A stretch of 47,010 nt of DNA from a virus: positions 1 through 47,010 of the IMG/VR virus record IMGVR_UViG_3300022905_000018; one strand, written 5' to 3'. How positions within the stretch are numbered: the stretch's first letter is position 1; each line of letters begins with the position of its first letter. Of the stretch, positions 16,601 to 24,900 are shown one piece after another. The position numbers and the translations under genes are program-made. The notes under the pieces are model-generated. The model searched no databases and had not been told where the DNA came from. It saw only the letters and a list, made by a program, of their open reading frames with translations.

Positions 16601-17918
16601 TAATGAAGGCTTTGGAGAGGAGGAAGATTATTTTTTATCTTATGGTTCTGGGGATTCAGGAGCTTTTTATTGGGTAAATGATAACACCAATGCGGTGGAT
16701 TCTACCCCATTACCTGGCTCTGCCTCCGGTACAGTAGACATAAGAGCGCCATATCCAGGTTTAGCTTTAACTACAACTAATGATTATGTTGAATTGCCCG
16801 CTCCTAATTGTAGTGGCTGGACATTTAAAAATTCTAATGCACAATCTAGGGGATCAAATAGTGGTACCGGGGGGTTATCTCAAGGCACTGCATTTATAGC
16901 TTTAGAGTTACGATTAGACCAATTTCCCTTTGATGAAGGGAATTATGTAAATACTTTTCCTTTTGCATTATACCCAATATATTTACAATTTAGAGACCCC
17001 AGCGGGGCTGGTTATCCTAATAATTGGGAGCAAGCTATTGATATTGAAGGTAATGAAATTAAATTTGGTGGTACGCAGGGCAATGACTATAAAGTTACTC
17101 TGGATCCTAATTTAGATATTGATGCATCGGGGGTTATGACAGAAGACATAACAGCTGTAGATTTTAATGGTGGTAATGTTAATACATTTCCTACTACTAC
17201 AAATATTAGTAATAATGATTGTTTAGAATCAATATTGCAACCTTTACCTACAGAAGGAGCTAATTCTATAACCACAATAGCCCGAAAAGTATTTGCTATT
17301 GGGCAAAGCCAACAATCATTATATAACAACCCGCCAGCTAAATATGGCGATTATAGATTGATTGCTAGGTACCCTTGGGGACTTGACAGTAATAATGTTG
17401 GGGAAGGTCAAGATATTGTGCTAGGATCTGGGCCTCTTTGTCCTTCTAACGAAGAATATAAATACTACACGGAAGACGGCGTGATAAGCTTAACATTAAC
17501 ATCTGGTGATTTTTATTATCCAGCTAATTATGGTTCTGAAAATGTTTTTCAATATTTAGTTAGTAGTTTAAATAATCAAGATGCAACAGAGGCCACTAAG
17601 TTAGCCGCTATAAAACCTGTATATGCTAGAGAATGGGCTTATAAATATGTAAGCAAATTTTATACAGATATAGAATTAACACAACCTTGGACTCCCCCAG
17701 CTGGAGCAGGTTGGTATAGTTATAGGGCAGTTGATAATAACTCTATAAGCGCTAAATATGGTAATGACTTTTCGTTTCCAAGAGCCCTTCAAAGCACAAT
17801 CCAGGGCCAACAAAATATTAATAGAAAATGGGCGGCGTATTTTAATAGTGATGGGTTAAAAAGTATGGGGGATGCTCAGCCAGCCGTCAGCCCATCTGAT
17901 ATTGGGAAACCACAGTAA
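13692..17918 (+). CDS. Tail stabilization protein, N-terminal portion, with cadherin-like insert
   Basis: The 1408-residue virion protein's first 740 residues carry signatures that I associate with the large tail stabilization protein of crAss-like and related phages: FIGSKMNQDLDDRLVPSGEY (8-27), ADVGALENVLGN (41-52), NRNYQVGVVLSDRYGRS (about 439-455) and VYETEPVISRLDIFWETSTT (about 711-730). In the usual form the chain then continues into the domain encoded here by the next gene. Instead this protein has about 670 further residues, including a cadherin/Ig-like segment (about 873-970) with a DAGGLTDT strand and further Gly/Pro/Tyr-rich beta material. It would surround the tail barrel. Confidence 0.7.
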   Translation: MAEVKNAFIGSKMNQDLDDRLVPSGEYREGFNIQVSKSQGADVGALENVLGNQLIKDFETLTVSGIQVIGQFTNPAKNTIYLFLTNNTDSAYITNPTYNPSAQNFIYEYNVLNGDTVKLAEGAFLNFSTTNPITGVNMLENLLFFTDNRNQPRRINVTRRSASGGVYYTNEDLVSVSQYNPYQPIELYKVSLDEAAAGAYETTMYDVVSEFLPDGVTANPYYNPSYGGDPDFLEDKFIRFTYRFKFNGGEYSILAPFTQALFIPQQDGYFLNGDEESAYRSTIVQFMQNKVNQILLQIPIPANNGSEFISNFNISEIDIIFKESDSQALYVVDTILKSEIALSTNSYVEYDYQAKKPFKTLSDSTLIRVYDKVPVKALSQEIIGNRVVYGNYQDKHTPPTVLNYDVGISSKSNFNIENTFPPENTTSIIEYPNHTLKQNRNYQVGVVLSDRYGRSSTTILSSTTVGLSESDVLYGASTVYNPYRIGNLGEVPIFSPPVSSWPGDSLKVRFDSPIQSNKSIVTGAPGLYNGNPNSSNYNPLGWYSYKIVVKQLEQEYYNVYLGGILNGYPGAPASPPDPQNTTSFITLINDNINKVPRDLAEVGPDQKQYRSSIQLFGRVTPNRSTTPSYNQQYYPGQIDSITPTTASIILPSSNTVNTIGEENSIITTGSYVDIYQTSSNPYLARVTQGNPNNPIGSLPVASGSYNFLLGVYETEPVISRLDIFWETSTTGLISELNEAITTGTNEVAGLLGFAWNLTEAVPLNTSIAGRFAPIDEAGENEIPQEPLQTSDLGVSVTDINGNTINKFSLLKIPANGDPYNPLDPATYDTYELITTDYFYYGPNASINEVYYFSFYEKTEGNLVIAELVENLGNVAPTITNGTVVNFDPTASNPVFTYTATNGSASPTLNSNNLTWSISGNPSQMSIDPTTGELNISEELFGQYIITVTVQDAGGLTDTITSKVGIGEIPINEGFGEEEDYFLSYGSGDSGAFYWVNDNTNAVDSTPLPGSASGTVDIRAPYPGLALTTTNDYVELPAPNCSGWTFKNSNAQSRGSNSGTGGLSQGTAFIALELRLDQFPFDEGNYVNTFPFALYPIYLQFRDPSGAGYPNNWEQAIDIEGNEIKFGGTQGNDYKVTLDPNLDIDASGVMTEDITAVDFNGGNVNTFPTTTNISNNDCLESILQPLPTEGANSITTIARKVFAIGQSQQSLYNNPPAKYGDYRLIARYPWGLDSNNVGEGQDIVLGSGPLCPSNEEYKYYTEDGVISLTLTSGDFYYPANYGSENVFQYLVSSLNNQDATEATKLAAIKPVYAREWAYKYVSKFYTDIELTQPWTPPAGAGWYSYRAVDNNSISAKYGNDFSFPRALQSTIQGQQNINRKWAAYFNSDGLKSMGDAQPAVSPSDIGKPQ

Positions 17919-17949
17919 TTTATGCAATAAATAAGTAATAATAATACGT

Positions 17950-19425
17950 ATGTCAGCAGTAATAGAAGTAAAATATTTTAATAGCTTTATATTAAGAAAG
18001 ACTATAAACGTTTCGGACCAACCGGTTTGGAATGGGTCTAATGGCATTCCCCAGGCTATAGGAGGATATAATCGCGGAAATGTTTCTATTGCCGATGCTC
18101 AAACAAGTAAAAACTGGGTTATAGAAGAAGCTAGAATCAGAGGAGGTTATAATAATACCGCTGCTGGATATGGGGCTAAAGCATATTTAGTTGAAGATGA
18201 ACCAAAAGCTTCTATAAGGTTTAATTCTTTAATATATTCAGGTATATTTAATTCAACTACAGGGGTAAATAATACTAATGAATTTTCAGTAGGTGAAGAT
18301 ATAACAAGAAGTTTAGACCCCGCTAACGGTTCTATACAAAAATTGTATGCAGAAGATACTAACCTTATTATATTTCAAGAAAATAAAGTTAGTAATGCTC
18401 TTATAGATAAAGACGCTATTTATACCGCTGAAGGTGCTGGGTTAACAACTACAGGGCAAGTTGTTATAGGACCTGTCAGAGCTTATGCTGGAAATTTTGG
18501 TATTAGTAGAAACCCAGAAAGCTTTGCGGTTTATGGTTATAGAAAATACTTTACTGATAAAGATAGAAACGCTGTATTAAGATTATCTCAAGATGGTATA
18601 ACAGAAATATCTAATTATGGAATGATTGATTTCTTTAGAGATCAATTTAGTGCTTTAGACAGTTATCAATTAGGACCAGGAAAAGCAGTTGGAATGTGGG
18701 ATATTTATAATAAACAATATGTTGTTTCTTTACAGCCTACAAATACTGATAGTTATAAAACTTTAGCTTTTGACGAAAGTGTAAAAGGTTGGACTAGCTT
18801 CTTTAGCTATAAGCCAGCACTAGGTACTAGTTTGAAAAATTTATTTTATACTGTTGACAATGGCACTAAAGCCAATAAGAATGCAGGATTGTACTTGCAT
18901 TATAGTCAAAATGTTAATAGAGCACAGTTTTACGGCACAACTTACGATGCATCGATTAAATTTATATTTAATCCTAATGTAAGCATGTCAAAAGTGTTTA
19001 AAACAATCAATTACGAAGGAAGTAACGGTTGGGAAGTAGATTCATATGTTTCAGATTTTACTGGTATTAGTTCTGTAAATACAGACGGAGAATTTAATAC
19101 TTATGCTACAACCAATACTCAAGATAAAACAGCCGCTATATATAGTTATAATCAAGGTGCTTATGATAACTTTGGAAATCAATTTCCATCGCAATTAACA
19201 CCACCTATAAATAGAGCTGGCTTTGATAGAAAAGAAAATAAATATTTTGCTAATTTAGTAAATAATAGTGTTGCGGCACCAGGCGAAATTATTTATGGCA
19301 ATCAATTAAGCGGTATAAAAGGGTATTTCGTAACGGTAACAATGTCTACTGATTCTGTTACAAATTATGGCGGACCAAAAGAATTATTTGCTGTATCTTC
19401 GGAATATGTTGAATCAAGTTATTAA
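17950..19425 (+). CDS. Tail stabilization protein, C-terminal portion (separate gene)
   Basis: The 491-residue protein starts MSAVIEVKYFNSFILRKT and continues with the conserved second half of the stabilization protein: GYNNTAAGYGAKAYLVEDEP, FNSLIYSGIFNSTTGVNNTN, GSIQKLYAEDTNLIIFQE, ALIDKDAIYTAEGAG and GISRNPESFAVYGYRKYF. These read like one beta-propeller-type domain, usually fused to the preceding protein. Here it is separated by a 31-base gap, is in a different frame, and has an in-frame stop at 17932-17934 upstream, so it must initiate independently. It probably assembles with the preceding protein around the tail. Confidence 0.7.
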   Translation: MSAVIEVKYFNSFILRKTINVSDQPVWNGSNGIPQAIGGYNRGNVSIADAQTSKNWVIEEARIRGGYNNTAAGYGAKAYLVEDEPKASIRFNSLIYSGIFNSTTGVNNTNEFSVGEDITRSLDPANGSIQKLYAEDTNLIIFQENKVSNALIDKDAIYTAEGAGLTTTGQVVIGPVRAYAGNFGISRNPESFAVYGYRKYFTDKDRNAVLRLSQDGITEISNYGMIDFFRDQFSALDSYQLGPGKAVGMWDIYNKQYVVSLQPTNTDSYKTLAFDESVKGWTSFFSYKPALGTSLKNLFYTVDNGTKANKNAGLYLHYSQNVNRAQFYGTTYDASIKFIFNPNVSMSKVFKTINYEGSNGWEVDSYVSDFTGISSVNTDGEFNTYATTNTQDKTAAIYSYNQGAYDNFGNQFPSQLTPPINRAGFDRKENKYFANLVNNSVAAPGEIIYGNQLSGIKGYFVTVTMSTDSVTNYGGPKELFAVSSEYVESSY

Positions 19426-19430
19426 ATTTT

Positions 19431-19817
19431 ATGAAATTAATAAAGACTAAAAATAATAATATTATAATGCACAACAATGGTGGTATTGTTGATTGCGGGG
19501 ATTTTATACCAGTTACCCATGAATTTGCAGATCAAATATATTTAAGAAAAATGGTTATGCAAAAAAATCAAATAGTAGTTGGTGCGGAACATAAGCATGA
19601 ACACGTCTGGTTTTTATTAACTGGGAAAGTATTAATTAAAGAGCATGACGAAACAATTATTCATGAGGCACCTTGTTATACAATTTCAAAGCCAGGTGCT
19701 AAGAGAACAATTATAGCACTAGAAGAATCTATTTTTATGAATGTACATAAAAATCCAGATAACACTAAAGATATTAAAGAACTAGAAAATCAAATAGTAA
19801 AATTATGGCATTTATAG
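19431..19817 (+). CDS. Cupin-fold protein in the tail module
   Basis: The 128-residue protein has a single conserved beta-barrel pattern of the cupin superfamily: VGAEHKHEHVWFLLTGKVLI holds the His-rich metal-binding motif 1 (HxHxH with a following Gly), and the second half has GAKRTIIALEESIFMNVHK with a terminal His as motif 2. Small cupins of this type recur in tail regions of related phages, but their substrate is unknown. Carbohydrate or metal binding on the virion is possible. Its last 13 bases overlap the next gene. Confidence 0.55.
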   Translation: MKLIKTKNNNIIMHNNGGIVDCGDFIPVTHEFADQIYLRKMVMQKNQIVVGAEHKHEHVWFLLTGKVLIKEHDETIIHEAPCYTISKPGAKRTIIALEESIFMNVHKNPDNTKDIKELENQIVKLWHL

Positions 19818-20533
19818 CAGGAGCAGCAATAATTGGTGGTATCGCAACCATAGGAGGTAGTTTAATAGGCGCTAATCAAGCAAAAAAAGCTAGACAACAA
19901 GCAGAAGGAAAAGAAAGAGCTCTTCGGACCGAAATGGCTGCAGCAGAAAAACAAAGGTCTCCTGTAATAAATCCTTATGCAGGAGTTAAAGATCTTTCAG
20001 ATAAAATAAAAGATTTAAGCGGAATGATTGATAATCCATATGATAATTTAGGGGTTGCAACACAAGCCTCAAAAATTCAAATGGAACAAAGTGATATTGC
20101 TCTTGCTAATACCTTAGACATATTAGCTGCCACAGGCGCTAGTGCAGGGGGCGCTACTGCACTTGCTCAAGCGGCATTAGCTAGTAAAAAAGGTGTAGCC
20201 GCTAGTATTGAAACCCAAGAAGCTTATAATGAAAAATTAAGGGCTCAAGGAGAAGCTACCTTGCAACAACAGCAAATGGCGGAAGCACTAAGAGTTCAGG
20301 ATGCTGAATTTAGAGAAGCTGGAAGGTTACAAGAGGTTGATGTTGCTGGCAGAAAATATGTTTACGAAGAAGAAGATAGAAGAACCGAACAGCAACTAAA
20401 TAGATTACAGGCACAAATAACTGGTCAACAACAAGCACAAGCCGCCGCAAGAGAACAAGGTGCTAACGCAATCGCCGGCGGCATAGCGGGGGTATCTGGT
20501 ATTGCCTCATCATATATGGAGGCTAAATCGTAA
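19805..20533 (+). CDS. Internal virion / DNA-ejection protein candidate (small)
   Basis: The 242-residue protein has an N-terminal hydrophobic Gly/Ala/Ile stretch (FIAGAAIIGGIATIGGSLIG, about 3-22) followed by a long Gln/Ala/Arg/Glu-rich helical region with ASAGGATALAQAALASKKGV in the middle and a second Gly/Ala-rich segment near the C-terminus (NAIAGGIAGVSGIASSYM). This layout matches small ejection proteins of podoviruses (T7 gp14 / P22 gp7-like) that enter the host envelope during DNA delivery. It is followed by the larger internal proteins, as in those phages. Confidence 0.6.
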   Translation: MAFIAGAAIIGGIATIGGSLIGANQAKKARQQAEGKERALRTEMAAAEKQRSPVINPYAGVKDLSDKIKDLSGMIDNPYDNLGVATQASKIQMEQSDIALANTLDILAATGASAGGATALAQAALASKKGVAASIETQEAYNEKLRAQGEATLQQQQMAEALRVQDAEFREAGRLQEVDVAGRKYVYEEEDRRTEQQLNRLQAQITGQQQAQAAAREQGANAIAGGIAGVSGIASSYMEAKS

Positions 20534-20550
20534 TAAAATAAATAAAAAAA

Positions 20551-21972
20551 ATGGGAGCATACGAAAATCCACAAACAGTTATAACTGATACTTCTTCTGC
20601 TTGGACAAATATGTCTAAGATTATTGCTAATAATACCGTAAGTTTTTTAGAAAAGCAAAGTGCCGTAAGAAATGCTGAACTTAAAAAGAGGGAGGAAGCA
20701 GATGTCAATATGGGTACTAAACTTGTTGACTTTAGGAATACAGCAATCAGGGAATTAAATAAAGTTAGTGCAAATAAAAAAGAAAGAGAATTATATATGA
20801 GTACCTTAGATGATGCCTTTATGTATTCTGAAGCAGTTATTAACGCAAAATCTACAGAAGAAAAAAAGATTGCTCTTCAGAATTATGATTCTACTCAAAA
20901 TAAATTAAATAGTATATTAGATTTTGCAGAAAATAGGCCAAAATTTGTGGAATATTTTGAATCAAATAATAATTTAACAGCTAGAGCCCAAGAAGGCGGT
21001 TGGTCTGTAGAAGGTGGGTTTGAAAATTATAACGATTTTATTGATTACGGCACAGGTTGGACTTCTGGTTTGTCAGCTGTAGATTATGGATTTGACGAAA
21101 ATGACTATTTAACATTAATAATAGCAGATCCTTTAGGTGTAAAACCACCAAAATCATTTAATGCTGCAGAATTTTTAACTACAAGACCCCCTATAACACC
21201 TAAAATTACTGAGTATACAAAAAAGAAACTTATAGATAAAGGCATACTTAATCCTAAAGATCCTAGTAAATTATCAGATGAATATAATAAAATGTCAAGG
21301 GATCAATTAGAAGCTTTAGTAGCTGCGGAAATTTTAAGTCCTGTGGCGCAAGGTATTTTAACCAATCCAAATGATACACAAAGTATATGGGCTAACGTTC
21401 TAAAAGGTAAAGATAGACTAGGGTACCCCCCGCCTGGTAGTAAGAATTTTCCAATTGAAGGATCACCATTTACTAAAGAGAGTTATGAAGCTTTTCTTGA
21501 TACTTTTCAAGATTGGGGATTAAGAAATTTATTACCTAAAAATCATATAGTATCCGTAAAAACTGTAGATGAAGACACCGCCCCCCCAGAAATACAAGCG
21601 GAAAATAGGTTCAACTTATATATGCAAGATTTAGGGGTTGCTTGGGCTGAGGCTACGGGAGAGACAGCTATTTTTGACCCTAAAACAAATATAGTTACAG
21701 TATCAGTAGAAGAGCAAGATGCGGATGGTAACATGATTATAACCCCTGAGCTGTGGGATTTAAATCAGCCAGGTATTTTTGTTAATTATATTAAGCGATT
21801 AACAGAAAAAGATCCAAAATTTAAAGGTATATCCCAAAAAAAGCAGTATGTAGTAGATCTTTTACTTGCAAAAGCCAGGGCTAGAGCAAATGAATTCGTG
21901 CCTAAACCAACTGAAGCTGAAGATTATAAAGGTTTTGAAGATTATCTAACTGGTCAAATTAAAACAGACTAA
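20551..21972 (+). CDS. Internal virion protein candidate (473 aa)
   Basis: The 473-residue soluble protein has a helical Lys/Glu-rich N-terminal third (TSSAWTNMSKIIANNTVSFL, then LNKVSANKKERELYM), a Pro/Asn-rich middle and a charged C-terminus. No catalytic motif or membrane helix is seen. It lies between the small ejection-protein candidate and the giant 2522-residue protein, the order in which ejection-complex genes occur in T7-like phages (gp14, gp15, gp16). The middle-gene role is therefore plausible but purely contextual. Confidence 0.5.
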   Translation: MGAYENPQTVITDTSSAWTNMSKIIANNTVSFLEKQSAVRNAELKKREEADVNMGTKLVDFRNTAIRELNKVSANKKERELYMSTLDDAFMYSEAVINAKSTEEKKIALQNYDSTQNKLNSILDFAENRPKFVEYFESNNNLTARAQEGGWSVEGGFENYNDFIDYGTGWTSGLSAVDYGFDENDYLTLIIADPLGVKPPKSFNAAEFLTTRPPITPKITEYTKKKLIDKGILNPKDPSKLSDEYNKMSRDQLEALVAAEILSPVAQGILTNPNDTQSIWANVLKGKDRLGYPPPGSKNFPIEGSPFTKESYEAFLDTFQDWGLRNLLPKNHIVSVKTVDEDTAPPEIQAENRFNLYMQDLGVAWAEATGETAIFDPKTNIVTVSVEEQDADGNMIITPELWDLNQPGIFVNYIKRLTEKDPKFKGISQKKQYVVDLLLAKARARANEFVPKPTEAEDYKGFEDYLTGQIKTD

Positions 21973-21975
21973 AAC

Positions 21976-24900
21976 ATGTTTAAAAAATTAAATCATAACG
22001 GCAATAATTTTGAATTTCCTGATAACGAAAAAGGAAAAAAAGATTACGAAGCTTTTATTGCCAAATTTCCAGATGCTATAGAGGTAGCAATTACCCCCGA
22101 CCCCGATAAGGAGGGAAAGGAAACCCCTTCACAGGAGATAAAGAGTGCGCCTGTGGAGGAAAGTGTAGCACTCGAGCCTACCGTTACGGATTCCAAGCCG
22201 GTAGTTATTTCATCGGATTTACCAAAGATTAAAACTGGTACCGTTGCAGATACAGAATATATTCCACCCATTATAACTTCAAAAGAATCGCAGAAAATTA
22301 TTGATGATTTTAATAAAGTAAGTAATATTGATATTGAATTTGAAAATAAAAAAGCAACTGTAGAAAAAATAAATAGATTTAAAAAAGATCAATTTAAAAC
22401 TGCTGAAAGAGAAGAATATAATTTATATAAACAAACCGGAAAAGTACAACCTATTATATTAGAAGACGCGGAAATAAAACAAAAAATTGAAAATAACAGA
22501 AGAGATTTTATGGAAGATATTGCACAAGATAAACGTGTGCAATTACTTAATCAAGAAACAAAACTTAGAGATGCTTTACTTAATACTACTAATGAATTAG
22601 CTTCTAAAATAAACTCCAATATAGATTCTGTTAATAATATTATTTCTCAATATGAAGAAAGCGTTAAGCAAAACGTTCCATATTCAGAAGATGAATATAA
22701 TATAGCAAAACAAAAATCTCAAGAAATTATAAAATCTACTAAGCAAATGGAAAGTGATTTGCTGAGGGATCTTGCTATTTTAAATAAAAAAAATGAGTTT
22801 ATAGATTCTTTTAAAAGATCTTATAGTAATATAGATCAACTAGAAAATGTTTTAAAAACAACAGCTACCGATATAGCTTTGGGTTTAGCAGTGCCGTTAG
22901 ACATGCTTAAATCCGAAGAAGGAAAAGAAAAATCTTACTCCAAAGACTTATTAAATTACCGACAAAAACTTCAGAAAGAATCTGCCGAAGGTTTACCAAA
23001 AGCTATACCAGTAGAAAGTATTTCAAGCTTTAAAGATCTTGTAAACTGGGGGTCAGATAGTTTTGTAAATTTTGTGCCAAGCGGCGTTATGGCATTCACT
23101 GGTGCCGCCGCTCCTTATTTATTTGGGGCATCTGGTTTTGGAAGCCGAATGGCTCAATTTGAGTTAGAAGCTTTAGAGGCTAAAAATCAACTTCCTAAAT
23201 TATTAGAATTACAGGATAAGTCAGACGATCCTTTAGAGCAGGCTGAAATAAAAAAAGAAATAGATAAATATAATGAAGCCTTAAATGTAAGCAACTTAAA
23301 AAAACTTGCCGTTAGTGGAATATACGGGGCAGCAGAAGTAGGAACTGAAATGCTAACTACGGTAAGATTAGTAAAAGATTTAAAATCAGCTAATACGTTG
23401 TTTTACAAAGAAGGCTTCGGGCCAGCTTTTAAACAAGCAATAAAAGATATACCTACAGGAGGCACACTCGAGGGGGGTGGCGAGGGCTTAAATGCTATTA
23501 TTGGAAATATAGCTGATATAACTATATTAGGAGAAGATAAAAATGTACTTGATGGGGTTACGGAATCCGCCGCTCAAGGGTTTTTTATTGGTAATGGCTT
23601 TAAAGTAGCTAATGCTGGGAGCTTGGCTAAAGCTTACGCTTATGATGTTATTACAGATAAGCAAAACAAACAAGAAATTGAAAAAATATTAAAAGAAATA
23701 AATAGTCTTTCAGGTGCTTTTACAGAAGATACTGATATAAACACTAAAGCTGAAGCCGCTCGTGTTATAAGATCTAAAATTAAAGAGCTATCATTAAACC
23801 AAGATTTTACAGCTTCTCAATTTTTAAAGCTTTCTGAGGCTGACCAAAAAGCTGTTTTTGAAGCTGATAGGCAATCTAAAAAAGTAAATGAAAGATGGAA
23901 AAAAATAGCTAATTCTAACTTAGACGAAACTAGTAAAGATTTAATTAGAAAAGATCTTGAATCAGAATTTAATAGCTATCAAGATAAAAAAATATCTTTA
24001 CTTAGAAAATCTAATGTAAATACAGAATTACAGCAGCCTAAAGGATTACAAGAAGGAGATTTTTATAGAGGATATAAAATACATCAAGTTAACGATGCAG
24101 CGGTAAAAAGAAATAATTCTTTAAATAAGCTTGCAAACAAAGTTGTTAATGTTTTAAGCAGTGAAGCTGAAACAATAAATGATTTTATTAATTCAGACGA
24201 AACACTGTTAACATTAAATGACGGAAGTGTAATTACGAAAGAAGATGCGCAACAAATTAATCAAATTTGGGAAAGTGGTTCTGATGGGGGATTTGATCGC
24301 ATCAGTAAAAATCAATATACTATTATTGAAAGAGCTGCGGTAAATAATCCATCTACAGCTTTGCATGAATATTTTCATGCTATGGCCGCCGAAAAAGGCT
24401 TTACAGAAGAACAATATAATAAAATAAAAGATGATTATATAAAACTGCTAAAAGCTAAAAAAGAAAGTGGAGAGTTAACAGAAAAACAGTATAATGAAAT
24501 TTTCAGCAGACTTCCTTTATATAATGGAACTACGGCACAAGCGGAAGAATTAATTAACTTAACAGCTGATGCGGTAAACTTGCAAATAATTAAAGAAACA
24601 GATTTTAATTTTTTACAAAGATTTGCTAATAATGTTAAATCTATAGTAGGTTCTATAATAGGCAAAGATGAGGCTGATAATTTTAATATTAATACAGCAG
24701 AAGACGCCTGGAATATGGTGCAAACTTTTTCTAAAGATGTATTAAGTTCTGCTCCTCAAAAGCGAATTATAGGTACTCAACCTGAAGAAGAAGATACAGC
24801 TACTAAAAAAGTCGAAACAGTAATTAAAGAATCAAGATCTGAAGAAGCATCTAATAAAGTTCAAGAAATATATGAACAAAAAGGTATTAATGGCGCTTTA

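Noticed and set aside
17919-17949. Possible programmed frameshift joining the two stabilization genes
   Set aside because: Besides the TAA that ends the first gene, there is an in-frame TAA at 17932-17934 in the second gene's frame before its ATG, and no slippery sequence is obvious; a real two-gene arrangement (or sequencing error) is more likely.
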